Positions 1 through 9,089 of a stretch of 64,000 nt of DNA are shown in pieces. Numbering within the stretch: position 1 is the stretch's first letter; each line of letters begins with the position of its first letter. The notes below the pieces were generated by a model that was given only the letters and a program-made list of their open reading frames with translations, did no database searches and was not told where the DNA came from. The position numbers and the translations under genes are program-made. This DNA comes from Mycobacterium sp. Root135. Lineage in GTDB: Bacteria > Actinomycetota > Actinomycetes > Mycobacteriales > Mycobacteriaceae. The stretch spans positions 310,001-374,000 of the forward strand of contig NZ_LMEZ01000004.1 in NCBI RefSeq assembly GCF_001426545.1. Direction: 5' to 3'.

Positions 1-346
1 GCAGTCCTTGGCACAGGAGGTCGAACCGTTCGGCGTCCACGTGACGCTCGTCGAGCCGGGCGGCTTCTCCACCGACTGGGCGGGATCGTCGGCCAAGCAC
101 GCCGAGGAGATCGCCGACTACGCCGAGGTTCACGAGGCGGCCAGGAAGGCCCGCGCGCAGCGCACGTCGGCGTCCGGTGACCCGAAGGCCTCAGCCGCTG
201 CGATCCTCAAGGTGGTCGACGCCGAGAAGCCGCCGCTGCGAGTCTTCTTCGGCAGCTTGCCGATTCAGCTGGCCAAGGCCGACTACGAGAGCCGCATCAA
301 GACGTGGGAGGAATGGCAGCCGGTCGCCGAACTCGCGCAGGGCTGA
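1..346 (+). CDS. SDR-family oxidoreductase, C-terminal part (5' end outside window)
   Basis: The reading frame is open from base 2 and ends with TGA at 344-346, so only about the last 114 residues are visible. The segment HVTLVEPGGFSTDW carries the Val-x-Pro-Gly turn that follows the catalytic Tyr/Lys helix in classical short-chain dehydrogenases. The catalytic motif and the nucleotide-binding glycine motif lie upstream of the window. The tail, with alternating helix and IKTWEEW, resembles NAD(P)-dependent alcohol or ketone reductases of this family. The substrate cannot be inferred. The gene converges on the chloride channel gene, with only one base between the two stop codons. Confidence 0.8.
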   Translation, partial: QSLAQEVEPFGVHVTLVEPGGFSTDWAGSSAKHAEEIADYAEVHEAARKARAQRTSASGDPKASAAAILKVVDAEKPPLRVFFGSLPIQLAKADYESRIKTWEEWQPVAELAQG

Positions 347-347
347 C

Positions 348-1664
348 CTACGCGGGTTCGGGAGGCATCCGCTCGCGCAGGCTGTCGTAGATCGGCGGTG
401 ACCCCAGCAGCTCGGCCGCCAGCACTGCTGCTGCGGTCGCCGCAAGCATCGGCACCAACACCGACGTCGTGGCCGTCATCTCCACGACGAGCACGATCCC
501 CGTCACCGGAGCTCGGACCGTGGCGGCGAAGAACGCCGACATCCCCACGATCGCCATCGGAATGGCAAGCGACGCATGGCTTCCCGGCAAGAAGGCGTCG
601 ACGCAGCCGGAGAACAGCACACCCCACAGTGTGCCAACGGCCAGCAGCGGCGCGAACAACCCGCCGGGGACGGCCGCGGCATAGGACAGCGGACCGGCAA
701 GGAACCGCAACGCCAGGAAGCCGACGACGACGGAGAGCTCCAGACTCCGCCCGCCGAGGATCGACTGGTTCAGGTCGTCACCGCCACCGGTGGCCAACGG
801 TTGCACGAACATCAGCAGGCCGATCACCGCACCGATGACGGCGGCCTTCGCGACCGTCGGTATCCGGGGCACCAGCCCAACGTGGTCGACGAAGCCCAAC
901 ACCAGTCGGTTGTAGAAGACACCGAGACAGCCGGTGGCCAACCCGAAGACGACGAACAACGGCAGCCACCCCAGGCCGGGTGAATTCACCTCGGGCAGGG
1001 TGAAGTCGGGGTGATCGCCGACGACGAGCCGTGCACAGCCGACGCCTGTGGCAGCCGCGAAGGCCGTCGCGAGGACGGTTTGCAGACGGAAGCCCTTCGT
1101 CACCTCCTCGAGGGTGAAGAGGACTCCACCGATCGGAGCGTTGAACGCCACGGCCAGGCCGGCGCCGCCCACCGCCGTCTGCAGCATCCGGACCGTCTCG
1201 TCGCCGAGCCGGGCGCACCGTGCGACGGCGGCACCGATCGCGGCACCCATGTGCACGGTCGGTCCCTCCCGGCCAAGAACCAGACCCGAGCCGATGCCCA
1301 ACACACCGCCGACGAACTTGGCGGGAAGCAACCGCAACTGCGGCTGTGCGGCATCGCCGCGGAACACCGCCTCGACGTGCGGGATGCCGCTGCCCGAGGC
1401 CAACGGCTGCCACCGCACGATCAACGCGGCGAGGGCGGCCCCGAGGGCGGTGGCCGCCATCGGGACGAGCCAGCCCGGACCAGCCAGCCGATGTGCCCAG
1501 TCGGACAGGTCGATTCGCAGGGCGTCGGCATACTCCAGACACCACCGGAACGCACCACCGACGAATCCGATGAAGGCACCCGCCACGATGGCGACCGCAC
1601 AGACGACCACCGACCCCTGCACGCCGTCGTGGGCATGCTTCGGGTCTGGACTGGACGTCGTCAT
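348..1664 (-). CDS. ClC-family chloride/proton exchanger
   Basis: This 438-residue polytopic membrane protein has all the signature loops of the ClC family: GSGIP at residues 91-95, GREGP at 131-135 and GGLFAP at 334-339, plus a tyrosine (Y425) in SPPIYDSL that matches the central Cl- ligand of E. coli ClC. The gating glutamate (E133) and the internal proton glutamate in FTLEE (residues 183-187) are both kept. By family knowledge this pattern indicates a 2Cl-/H+ exchanger and not a passive channel. No cytoplasmic CBS domains follow the membrane core. The ATG start gives the usual short N-terminus. About 95 bp separate it from the upstream minus-strand gene mgtA, so it may have its own promoter. 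The direction of transport in vivo is not deducible. Confidence 0.93.
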   Translation of the reverse strand: MTTSSPDPKHAHDGVQGSVVVCAVAIVAGAFIGFVGGAFRWCLEYADALRIDLSDWAHRLAGPGWLVPMAATALGAALAALIVRWQPLASGSGIPHVEAVFRGDAAQPQLRLLPAKFVGGVLGIGSGLVLGREGPTVHMGAAIGAAVARCARLGDETVRMLQTAVGGAGLAVAFNAPIGGVLFTLEEVTKGFRLQTVLATAFAAATGVGCARLVVGDHPDFTLPEVNSPGLGWLPLFVVFGLATGCLGVFYNRLVLGFVDHVGLVPRIPTVAKAAVIGAVIGLLMFVQPLATGGGDDLNQSILGGRSLELSVVVGFLALRFLAGPLSYAAAVPGGLFAPLLAVGTLWGVLFSGCVDAFLPGSHASLAIPMAIVGMSAFFAATVRAPVTGIVLVVEMTATTSVLVPMLAATAAAVLAAELLGSPPIYDSLRERMPPEPA

Positions 1665-1760
1665 CGGTATCCCACCTGTCGTGGACCCGCGTGGTGGGCG
1701 GGCCCGGTGCGGATACGCAAGCAGTTCCGAGAGCCGATCGTCAAACGGAGGCGGCGTCTG

Positions 1761-2888
1761 TCAGGCCGCCTTAGCGCCGCGCCGGCCGAGCACCTCCTCG
1801 TAGTGGCCGAGGAGCTGATCGCAGACCGCGGGCCAGGTGCGAGTCAATACGCTGCGCCTGGCCGCGGTCGAATAGCGCTGCCGCTCGGAGAGGAGATGGT
1901 CGACGGCACCGGGCAGCCGGTCGGAGAACTCGTCGACCCCCAACAGCAGCCCGGTGTGCATCGGCGTCACCAAGTCACGCGGGCCACCGGCGTCGGGGGC
2001 GACGACGGGGACGCCCGACGCCATCGCCTCCTGCACGGCCTGGCAGAACGTCTCGTGCTCGCCGGCGTGGACGAATACGTCCATGCTGGCGTACGCGGCG
2101 GCCAGCTCGTGACCGTAGAGCGCCCCGGTGAAAACTGCTGACGGCATGAGCATTTCGAGCTTCCCGCGGTCGACGCCATCTCCGACGACGACCAGTTGAA
2201 GGTCGTCGCGTCTGGCCAGTACCGCAAGCCGCTCGACGTGCTTCTCCGGTGCCAACCGTCCGACGAAGCCCACGATCGGCTTGCCTGCCGGTGACCACGC
2301 CGACCGCAGCGCGTCGTCGCGTGCCGACGGAACGAAGCCCGTGACGTCGACGCCCCGACCCCAATGGTGCACGCGCGGAACGTGATGCGCGACGAGGTTC
2401 TCGATCGCCGAGGTGGACGGTGCGAGCGTCCGGTCGGCCTTGCCGTGGAGGTGACGGGTCCACGCCCACGCCGCCCGTGACATCACCCCCGCGCCGTAGC
2501 TCTGGGCGAAACCCGCGACGTCGGTTTGGAACACGGCCACCGTCGGCACGTCCAGGTGCCGGGCGGCCAACAGTCCGCCGTACCCGAGCAACGCGGGCGA
2601 GGCCAGGTGGACGACGTCCGGCTGGAAACCGCGCAGCACGCCGACCATCCTCGGACGCGGCACCCCGAGGGGTAGGGAGGTGACCTTGGGGAACATCTTC
2701 GACGGCACCCGGTGGACTCGAACACCGTCGTGGACCCGGTCGGCGGGCGGCTGACCGTGTGGGGTGTCCGGAGCGATGACGAGTGCTTCGTGGCCCGTCC
2801 TTCGGAGATGCTCGATCACCCGGAGTACCGAGTTGCTGACTCCGTTGACATTCGGGAGGAACGACTCCGCGACTATTGCAACGCGCAC
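1761..2888 (-). CDS. mgtA: GDP-mannose-dependent alpha-mannosyltransferase MgtA (GT4)
   Basis: The 375-residue protein matches M. tuberculosis Rv0557 (378 aa) along its length. It has an N-terminal Rossmann segment ([19 protein letters not shown]), the linker [11 protein letters not shown], and the GT4 donor-binding E-x7-E motif in [16 protein letters not shown]. Rv0557 was first called PimB and later assigned to mannosylation of a glucuronosyl diacylglycerol glycolipid that supports lipomannan-like polymers. It acts at the cytoplasmic face of the membrane. The frame is open further upstream, but conservation begins at GTG 2886-2888, which I take as the start. No good Shine-Dalgarno lies at normal distance, so a short or absent leader is possible. 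It is divergent from the lipoprotein gene at 2976. Confidence 0.88.
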   Translation of the reverse strand: MRVAIVAESFLPNVNGVSNSVLRVIEHLRRTGHEALVIAPDTPHGQPPADRVHDGVRVHRVPSKMFPKVTSLPLGVPRPRMVGVLRGFQPDVVHLASPALLGYGGLLAARHLDVPTVAVFQTDVAGFAQSYGAGVMSRAAWAWTRHLHGKADRTLAPSTSAIENLVAHHVPRVHHWGRGVDVTGFVPSARDDALRSAWSPAGKPIVGFVGRLAPEKHVERLAVLARRDDLQLVVVGDGVDRGKLEMLMPSAVFTGALYGHELAAAYASMDVFVHAGEHETFCQAVQEAMASGVPVVAPDAGGPRDLVTPMHTGLLLGVDEFSDRLPGAVDHLLSERQRYSTAARRSVLTRTWPAVCDQLLGHYEEVLGRRGAKAA

Positions 2889-2975
2889 CCCAGAAGGCTG
2901 ACAGCTCCGGTTGTACTGGAGGTTGCGCGCGGGGATACGACGCGCGAAGACTGGCAACTGCCTCATAATGCGTGA

Positions 2976-3677
2976 ATGCGAAGCAAGCTCGTCGTCGTCG
3001 TGGCCGCCGTCGCGCTGAGCCTCGTCTGCGCGGTGAGCGGATGCACCCGCGCGGTCAGCGGCACCGCCCTTGGTGATCCAAACCCACCGCGTGTCGCGGT
3101 GACTGAGGATGCGTTCGGCATCCGCGCCGGTCTGGAAGATGCACCCGTGCAGCTGGAGATCTACACCGAGCCGCAGTGCACCCACTGCGCGGATCTACAG
3201 CACGACTTCGGCGACCAGTTCGCGTACTACATCGGCACGGGTCAGCTCGCGGTCACCTACCGGCCGATGACGTTCCTCGACACCCCCGACACCGACGGCC
3301 ACTCCGCCCGGGTGGCCAACGCCATGTTCGTCGCGGCCACCCCCGGCGGCGAAGTCGCCACCACCGGACGGCAGTTCCAGCACTTCGTCGAACAACTGTG
3401 GGCCCACCAGGAGCCCGGCGGCACGGGACCCGACGACTCGAAGATCGCCGACTTCGCCCGCGCCGCGGACGTCCCCGCCTTCCAAGTGCGCCAACTCGAA
3501 TCCGGCGCCACCGAGAAGAGTTCGTCGGATCTGGCCGACATGGAGTCGACGAACTTCGAATTCCTCTACGAGGTCGACCCGCTGAACACCGGCACGCCAA
3601 CGGTTTTCGACCTCAACGCCGGCGAGAAGCTCGACATCTACGAGGACGACTGGCTGACCAAGATCATGGAGTCCTGA
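2976..3677 (+). CDS. Thioredoxin-fold (DsbA-like) lipoprotein
   Basis: This 233-residue protein starts with a hydrophobic signal ending in a lipobox (AVSGC, modified Cys 23), so it should be lipid-anchored on the outer face of the membrane. The thioredoxin_4/DsbA-like domain begins at about residue 45 and has an active-site CTHC (C68, C71) after the strand LEIYTEPQ. A helical insertion follows, and a cis-proline is likely in GTPTVF near the C-terminus. DsbA-like extracytoplasmic proteins form or isomerise disulfides in exported proteins, and the CxxC supports a redox role. It is divergent from mgtA, and its last 40 bp overlap the end of the convergent gene at 3638. The partner reductase or oxidase is not in view. 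Confidence 0.85.
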   Translation: MRSKLVVVVAAVALSLVCAVSGCTRAVSGTALGDPNPPRVAVTEDAFGIRAGLEDAPVQLEIYTEPQCTHCADLQHDFGDQFAYYIGTGQLAVTYRPMTFLDTPDTDGHSARVANAMFVAATPGGEVATTGRQFQHFVEQLWAHQEPGGTGPDDSKIADFARAADVPAFQVRQLESGATEKSSSDLADMESTNFEFLYEVDPLNTGTPTVFDLNAGEKLDIYEDDWLTKIMES

Positions 3678-4186
3678 CGGTCCAGCCGACGCTGTAGAAC
3701 CGCCAGCCCACCGAGGATGGCCGCGGCGGCCAACCAACCGAGAACCGCGATCGACGCGGCGGGAATGATCGCCAGTGACGCGTTGCGGTCTTGCACGCGA
3801 ACGAGATCGGGATTGGACCTGTCGTACTCGACGTAGATTCGCATGCCGGTGTCCAACTCCGACGGGTACAGCACGCCGAGTTCGGGCCGGTAGGTGACGC
3901 GGTCGGGGGTGACGAATTCGATGGTCGACCGGCGTGGGCCTGCGTCGAGGACTTCTGCGGCAGCCACGCCCATGTCAGCCTCGATCTGGCGATCGTTGCG
4001 CCACGCGCCGAGCACCAGCAGGACCGACTGCAGCGTCACCAGGCACGCCACGATCACGACGCCGATCCGGACCCGGCGGATGATGCGCTGCGCGCGCGTC
4101 TCGCTCGGATCGCCGTACAGGTGTGGAATCAGCCCCTGCCACAACGCCTTCAGGTACCGCACCAGCTGGTCGACCGCCGTCCTCAC
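3638..4186 (-). CDS. Two-TM membrane protein, Rv0556-like, in the menD operon
   Basis: The 182-residue protein has a basic amphipathic N-terminus, a first membrane helix ([19 protein letters not shown]), an extracytoplasmic domain of about 80 residues (with [16 protein letters not shown]) and a second helix near the C-terminus. The GTG start at 4184-4186 overlaps the menD stop by 4 bp (GTGA), which indicates translational coupling and rules out the longer upstream open frame. M. tuberculosis Rv0556 sits in the same place after menD. The extracytoplasmic segment resembles the DUF3592 type, but the function is unknown. Coupling to menD suggests co-expression with menaquinone synthesis, not necessarily a catalytic role. 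Confidence 0.82.
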   Translation of the reverse strand: MRTAVDQLVRYLKALWQGLIPHLYGDPSETRAQRIIRRVRIGVVIVACLVTLQSVLLVLGAWRNDRQIEADMGVAAAEVLDAGPRRSTIEFVTPDRVTYRPELGVLYPSELDTGMRIYVEYDRSNPDLVRVQDRNASLAIIPAASIAVLGWLAAAAILGGLAVLQRRLDRQDSMILVSQSSS

Positions 4187-5817
4187 AGCGCTGCTCTGAT
4201 CGATGCGTGCAGCGCCCGTAGCGACGAGCGGTCGGCCTTCACCTCCAGAACGCGCATACCGTCGACGCGTTGGTCGAGCTCGGCGGAGAGGCCGTCCAGC
4301 TCCACTTGCCTGCACTCGACGTGATAGGCGCGGCACAGTGCGCCGACGTCGACGTCGTGCGGGGTTCCGAAGACGCGCGAGGACACGTCGGAGAACCTCT
4401 GGTCGCCCTGTTCGAGCAATTCGAAGATGCCGCCGCCGTTGTCGTTGGACACCACGATGGTCAGGTTCTCGGGGATCGGTTCGGTGGGACCGATCAACAG
4501 TCCGGAGCTGTCGTGGACGAACGTCAGGTCACCGATGAGGGCGACCGTGCGGCCCCCACCGGCGCGGTCATGCGCCAGTGCCGCCCCGATCGCCGTCGAC
4601 ACCGTGCCGTCGATGCCCGCCACGCCACGGTTGGACCGGACCTTGATGCCGTGGGCGTCCAGCCCGACCAGCGCCGCGTCGCGCACCGGGTTGGAGGCGC
4701 CGAGTACCAGCTGATCACCCGGGCGCAACCCGTCGGCGACGGCGGCCGCGACGTGCAGACCGGTGGTCAGCGGGTGGGCCTTGAGCTGGGTGCGGACCGT
4801 CGCGACGGCGTGGGCGTTGGCGTCCGCGCAGCGGCGCAGCCAGCCCTCGTCGGGCGTCCCGGTGACCACCGCGCGAGTCCCGGTCGCCTGCGAGTTGCCC
4901 GACACGTCGGGCCATCGCGGGCCGGTGGTCAGGGCGAACACCGGCACCGACGAGTCGGCCAGCAGCGCCGACACCCCGCGGTGCAGCGTGGGCCGGCCCA
5001 ACATGATGACCTGGCGAGGCTTCAGGGACGGGAGCGCCAAGGGGTGCAGCGCGTTCTCCGTGGGCGGCGCGGTGGGTTCGGCGACCGTGGGCAGTCCGGC
5101 CAGGTTCGGGTGGACGCCGGCACCGTGGCCGGCGATCACGACCGTGTCGGGGGTGACGTCGACGTCCAACGGCTGGTCGAACGTGACCGGCGGCGTGTAC
5201 GTCCACGGCCGCCCGTCGGGCCTGCCGGCCGGGGCGTACTCGGCCGCCTCGTCAACGCCGGGCACCAGCGGTTCGCGCAGCGGGACGTCGAACTGCACCG
5301 GTCCAGCGTTGGCACTACGAGAACCCTTGGCCGCCACCAATACTCGGCACGTCGCCGAGCGCCACTGGGCGTTCAGCGCCGCCATCGTCTCGGTGGCACC
5401 CTCGGCCAACCCGAGGCTTATCGTTGCGCGGACCTGGGTGCCGAAGTAGCCCAGTTGTTCCATCGTCTGGTTGGCGCCCGTGCCGAGGAGGTCATAGGGC
5501 CGGTTGGCACTCAGCACGACCAGCGGCACACGGGCGTAGTTGGCCTCCACCACCGCGGGGCCGAGGTTGGCGACCGCCGTACCCGAGGTCATCGCCACGC
5601 AGACCGGCGAGCCGGAGGCGGCCAACCCGATCGCCAGGAACCCGGCGGTGCGCTCGTCGATGCGCACGTGCAGCCGCAGCCGTCCGACGCGGTCCGCGTC
5701 GTGCAGGGCGAACGCCAACGGAGCGTTGCGCGAACCAGGACACAAAACGACGTCTCGGACGCCGCCGCGGATCAATTCGTCGACGACGATGCGTGCCTGG
5801 ATCGTCGACGGGTTCAC
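4183..5817 (-). CDS. menD: SEPHCHC synthase MenD
   Basis: MenD condenses 2-oxoglutarate and isochorismate with thiamine diphosphate to give SEPHCHC, the first committed step of menaquinone synthesis in the cytosol. The 544-residue length is typical. Visible motifs are CPGSRNAP (residues 26-33), the cofactor-activating glutamate E55 in RIDERTAGF, and the thiamine-diphosphate/Mg motif GDLTFVHD followed by NDNGGGIF in the C-terminal domain. The start is GTG 5815-5817, only 12 bp after bpoC, and the 3' end overlaps the Rv0556-like gene, so bpoC-menD-Rv0556-like form one minus-strand operon. Confidence 0.96.
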   Translation of the reverse strand: MNPSTIQARIVVDELIRGGVRDVVLCPGSRNAPLAFALHDADRVGRLRLHVRIDERTAGFLAIGLAASGSPVCVAMTSGTAVANLGPAVVEANYARVPLVVLSANRPYDLLGTGANQTMEQLGYFGTQVRATISLGLAEGATETMAALNAQWRSATCRVLVAAKGSRSANAGPVQFDVPLREPLVPGVDEAAEYAPAGRPDGRPWTYTPPVTFDQPLDVDVTPDTVVIAGHGAGVHPNLAGLPTVAEPTAPPTENALHPLALPSLKPRQVIMLGRPTLHRGVSALLADSSVPVFALTTGPRWPDVSGNSQATGTRAVVTGTPDEGWLRRCADANAHAVATVRTQLKAHPLTTGLHVAAAVADGLRPGDQLVLGASNPVRDAALVGLDAHGIKVRSNRGVAGIDGTVSTAIGAALAHDRAGGGRTVALIGDLTFVHDSSGLLIGPTEPIPENLTIVVSNDNGGGIFELLEQGDQRFSDVSSRVFGTPHDVDVGALCRAYHVECRQVELDGLSAELDQRVDGMRVLEVKADRSSLRALHASIRAAL

Positions 5818-5829
5818 TCTGACAGCCTG

Positions 5830-6612
5830 TCATACCCCCGCGGCGAAGAATTCGAGCATGGCGGCGTTGACGACGTCGGGACGCTCGATGAATCCGAGGT
5901 GCCCGGTATCGGGTATCTGCAGGTAGCGGCCGTTGGGCAGGGCGTCGGCGACCTCACGGCCGAGGTGCGGCGGCAGCACCACGTCGTCGGCGAACCCGAT
6001 CACCAGGGCAGGCGCCGTAATGTTCCGGTAAGCAGGCAGCCGGTTGCCCTCCGGTCGGATTCTCAGCTGGCTGCGCAGGCCAGGAGTCGTCTTCGTCGGC
6101 CACATCGTGAACATCTCGATCCAGTCGCGCACGGCGGCCTCGTCGTTCAGCGTCTTGGGCGAGAAACTCTCCAGGAGCCGCAGCTTCGCCTCGAACTTGG
6201 GCGGCAGCTCGACGCCCGCCTGCAGGAATTCGTATTCGGCGGCGCTGAAGAACTCCCGGGTGCGGTCCTCGCGGCCGCGGGTGGCCATCAACACCGCGGC
6301 GGACACCAGGTCGGGCCTGGCCAGCATCAATTCTTGAGCGATGAACGACCCCATCGACACGCCGACCACCCGAACGGGGCCCGCGTCGAGCTTCTCGATC
6401 ATCTTCGCGGTGTCGAACACCACCTGTTCGGTGGTGAAGCCCTGCGCGTTCTCCGTGGCGCCGATACCGCGGTTGTCGAACGTGATGATGCGATAACCGG
6501 CCCGCTGGAACGCGGGAACCTGATGGAGATGCCACGTCCGGCCCGCTCCCCCGCGGCCGGAAATGAACAGGACGGGCTCTCCCGAGCCGCGGTCGTCGTA
6601 CGCCAGATTCAC
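5830..6612 (-). CDS. bpoC: Alpha/beta hydrolase BpoC (candidate MenH-position enzyme)
   Basis: The 260-residue alpha/beta hydrolase matches Rv0554. The nucleophile elbow is GVSMGS (Ser86), the acid lies in FADD (209-210) and the histidine in DTGHLGF (His238). An oxyanion-hole-like GRGGAGRTW is near residue 19. The bromoperoxidase name is historical. Because the gene lies between menC and menD, a SHCHC synthase (MenH) role has been considered for this family member, but context alone does not prove it. It is the first gene of the bpoC-menD-Rv0556-like run. Its upstream side contains the 110-bp repeat element at 6696-6805, which separates it from menC. Confidence 0.88.
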   Translation of the reverse strand: MNLAYDDRGSGEPVLFISGRGGAGRTWHLHQVPAFQRAGYRIITFDNRGIGATENAQGFTTEQVVFDTAKMIEKLDAGPVRVVGVSMGSFIAQELMLARPDLVSAAVLMATRGREDRTREFFSAAEYEFLQAGVELPPKFEAKLRLLESFSPKTLNDEAAVRDWIEMFTMWPTKTTPGLRSQLRIRPEGNRLPAYRNITAPALVIGFADDVVLPPHLGREVADALPNGRYLQIPDTGHLGFIERPDVVNAAMLEFFAAGV

Positions 6613-6695
6613 CCGGCCGACCCTACTTGGGGCGGTGTGGGGTGTCCCAACTGCCGCAGGTCGGCGCGAGCCTCTGGGCGGTCATCCGAATGAGG

Positions 6696-6805
6696 CGCTA
6701 TGCGCATTTTCTGCATCAGGGTCGTGGGTTGCGGTCCGCGGCCCGGACGCGCGACCGTGGTGCAGAAAACGGCCGTAGGACGCGGTTCGGGACACCCAAG
6801 CGGGA
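6696..6805. repeat. Dispersed 110-bp imperfect palindrome, copy 1
   Basis: The left arm (CGCTATGCGCATTTTCTGCA, from 6696) and the right arm (around TGCAGAAAACGGCCGTAGG, 6761-6779) are inverted relatives. The two ends match the element at 30362-30470 (for example 22 of the first 26 bases, and a shared terminal GACACCCA block), while the centre differs. It occupies most of the 244-bp gap between menC and bpoC (6613-6856). Its position could interrupt or attenuate the men operon. I see no transposase, so a non-autonomous or structural repeat is likely. Confidence 0.6.
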
Positions 6806-6856
6806 GTCCCGGCGCTCAGGGTTTCATCAGGTCGCGGCCCATCATCGCGATCTGGA

Positions 6857-7825
6857 TCAGTTCTCCGAGGACAGCAGCGGGTAGCAGGCCCTAATCCGAT
6901 CGACCCACCATTGGCGCCGGTCCGGCGACGCGGCCAGACCGGACAGCCGCGCCGGGTCGGGCGCCACGGCTCCGACCGGCAGCCGACCGTCCACGGCCGG
7001 CGCAGGGTCGACGACGTCCTCGACGAACAGACCGCCGGTGCCGAGCCCGCAGGCGTACCGCAATTCGGGCAGACACGCCGCGGCCAGCAGGCCCCGCGCC
7101 ATGCCGACCGCCGAGTCCAGCGCACTGGACACCACGATCGGAACGTCGATCTGGCTGGCGATGTGCAGCAGCGGCGCGACACCACCGAGCGGGGCAACCT
7201 TCACCACTGCCACGTCGGCGGCACCGGACTTCACGACGTGCAATGGGTCCTCGGCCTTGCGGATGCTCTCGTCGGCGGCCACCGGAACGTCGACCAGCGC
7301 TCGCACCTCGGCCAACTCGGCCACCGTCGCGCAGGGTTGCTCGACGTACTCCAGCGTGCCGTCGGCGGTGAGGGCCGCGCAGGCCGCCACCGCCTCTGCG
7401 ACCGTCCACCCGCCGTTGGCGTCGACCCGGACCAGCGGCACCCGCTCGCGGACGGCGTTGACCCTGGCGACGTCCTCGGCGAGGGTCTGCCCCCGCTCGG
7501 CGACCTTGACCTTGGCGGTGCGCGCACCGGGGAAGCGGGCCAACACCTCGGGCACCCGGGCCACCGGTACGGCGGGGACGGTGGCGTTGATCGGGATCCA
7601 CTGCCGCAGCGGCGTTGGCGGTGCGACCCAGGCCGCCTCGACCGCCGAGGCCAACCAATACGCCGCCTCGGCGGGCTCGTACTCGACGAAGGCACCGAAC
7701 TCACCCCAGCCGGCGGGGCCCTCGATCAAGGCGACCTCACGAACGTCGATGCCGCGGAAGCGAACTCGCATCGGCAACGAGACGACGTGCATGCGCTGCA
7801 GCAGATCGTCAAGGGTGGGCGTCAT
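6857..7825 (-). CDS. menC: o-Succinylbenzoate synthase MenC
   Basis: MenC dehydrates SHCHC to o-succinylbenzoate in the menaquinone pathway. The 322-residue protein is of the actinobacterial enolase-superfamily type. It has the lysine motif AKVKV (K105/K107), metal ligands D135 (VRVDANGG), E162 (YVEQP) and D185 (AADES), and the second catalytic lysine K209 (VVKVAPLGG). The ATG at 7823-7825 overlaps the stop of the upstream FAD oxidoreductase by 4 bp (ATGA), which fixes the start even though the same frame stays open much further upstream. Mycobacterial orthologs are about 326 aa. Confidence 0.95.
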   Translation of the reverse strand: MTPTLDDLLQRMHVVSLPMRVRFRGIDVREVALIEGPAGWGEFGAFVEYEPAEAAYWLASAVEAAWVAPPTPLRQWIPINATVPAVPVARVPEVLARFPGARTAKVKVAERGQTLAEDVARVNAVRERVPLVRVDANGGWTVAEAVAACAALTADGTLEYVEQPCATVAELAEVRALVDVPVAADESIRKAEDPLHVVKSGAADVAVVKVAPLGGVAPLLHIASQIDVPIVVSSALDSAVGMARGLLAAACLPELRYACGLGTGGLFVEDVVDPAPAVDGRLPVGAVAPDPARLSGLAASPDRRQWWVDRIRACYPLLSSEN

Positions 7826-9066
7826 CCGCCCGCCTTCAGGATGGCCTCTGCCGTGCGGCGCCCACTGACCAGTGCACCTTGGATCGAGGCGGTGTCGCGG
7901 TGGTCGCCGCACACCCATGCGCCGTCGTCGGTGCGCACCGGGCGGCGGACGGCCAACGGCGCCGACTGCTCGGGCAGCGCGCGGGGCACCCGATGCCGCA
8001 CCAGCAGGCTCCATCGCGTCGCGTCGGCGCCGAGGATGCCGGCCGCGTGGGCGCGGGTGACAGATTCGTCGGGCGCCGTGCCGTCGGCGGCCATGAGCGC
8101 CGACGCCGCGATCAGGTGCCGGCCCGCGGGCGCATAGCTGGGCGCGGCGGCGCTGATCACCGAGGTGTTGAGCACCGGGCCACGGGGATTCACCCGACCG
8201 TCGACCCACAGCATCGGCGGTCCTGGCGGTACCTCGTCGGCCGCCCACCAGTCGGTCACCACGCCGTGCATCGGCGGGGCGGTGACCCCGATCAGGCCGG
8301 CCGCCGCAACGGCGTCGGTGGCGACGACGACGTGCCGGGCCCGAATGACGTGAGTACCGTCGCTTGCCTGCCAGCCGGCCGCGGACTTGGCGAGCTCGGT
8401 GACGTTGCGCTGCAACGTGATCGAGTCGCCGAGACCGGCCGCGAGCTGTCGGGGCAGGGCCTGCATGCCCTCGGTGGGCAGGGCGGGGACACCGAGGACG
8501 AACATGCGAATCAGCAGCAGCGCAAAGGCATTGGACGTGACGCCGTCGTCTTCGAGGAGCACGCCCGCCAGGAACCGATCGATTACCCGCCGCAGTTCCC
8601 CGGAGACGCCGGCGCGGTCCAGCGCCGCCCGCAGCGAGGTGTCGCCGTGACCGGCTGCCTTCAGCCGATTCGGCCGCAGCGCGCCAGCCGCCCAGCGCGC
8701 GACCGCCACGACGTCCCTTGGGCCGAGGCCGCCGCTCGCCAGCATCGCGGGCACCTTGGTCGGCGAACGCAGCGGATGTACCCACACCGCGGAGCCGGTT
8801 TCGCGGCGTACCGCGACACCCGCACCGAACGGTTGCAGACGCAACGCCGCCACGTCGGTGGCGTGCTCGAGCTCGGGGTAGGCCGGGTTGAGCACTTGAA
8901 ACCCGCGGTCGCACAGGAAGCCGTCGACCACGTCGGTGCGGATCCGACCGCCCACGTCGTCGGAGGCCTCCCAGACGCGCACGTCGCGGCCGGCACTGCG
9001 AAGCACGGCGGCGCAGCGCAGGCCGGCAAGGCCAGCGCCGATGATCAAGACGTCGGTGTCGTCCAC
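7822..9066 (-). CDS. FAD-dependent amine-oxidase-superfamily oxidoreductase
   Basis: The N-terminus has a dinucleotide-binding motif (VLIIGAGLAGLRCA) and a second flavin signature (WEASDDVGGRIRT). The C-terminus carries VCGDHRDTASIQGALVSG, the FAD ribityl-binding end common to protoporphyrinogen oxidase, phytoene desaturase and amine oxidases. The protein is 414 residues from GTG 9064-9066; longer versions would run into the divergent gene at 9090. Its stop overlaps the menC start (ATGA), so the two are translated from one message. M. tuberculosis does not have this gene directly before menC as far as I recall, so a link to quinone metabolism is only an inference. The substrate is unknown. 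Confidence 0.82.
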   Translation of the reverse strand: MDDTDVLIIGAGLAGLRCAAVLRSAGRDVRVWEASDDVGGRIRTDVVDGFLCDRGFQVLNPAYPELEHATDVAALRLQPFGAGVAVRRETGSAVWVHPLRSPTKVPAMLASGGLGPRDVVAVARWAAGALRPNRLKAAGHGDTSLRAALDRAGVSGELRRVIDRFLAGVLLEDDGVTSNAFALLLIRMFVLGVPALPTEGMQALPRQLAAGLGDSITLQRNVTELAKSAAGWQASDGTHVIRARHVVVATDAVAAAGLIGVTAPPMHGVVTDWWAADEVPPGPPMLWVDGRVNPRGPVLNTSVISAAAPSYAPAGRHLIAASALMAADGTAPDESVTRAHAAGILGADATRWSLLVRHRVPRALPEQSAPLAVRRPVRTDDGAWVCGDHRDTASIQGALVSGRRTAEAILKAGG

Positions 9067-9089
9067 TGCTCGAAACCTACACTCGGGTG

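Noticed and set aside
6805..6856. Short minus-strand frame after menC encoding a protein-like tail GELIQIAMMGRDLMKP
   Set aside because: It is only about 24 codons, begins after an in-frame TAG, has no start codon and overlaps the menC end in another frame. Chance is the simplest explanation.
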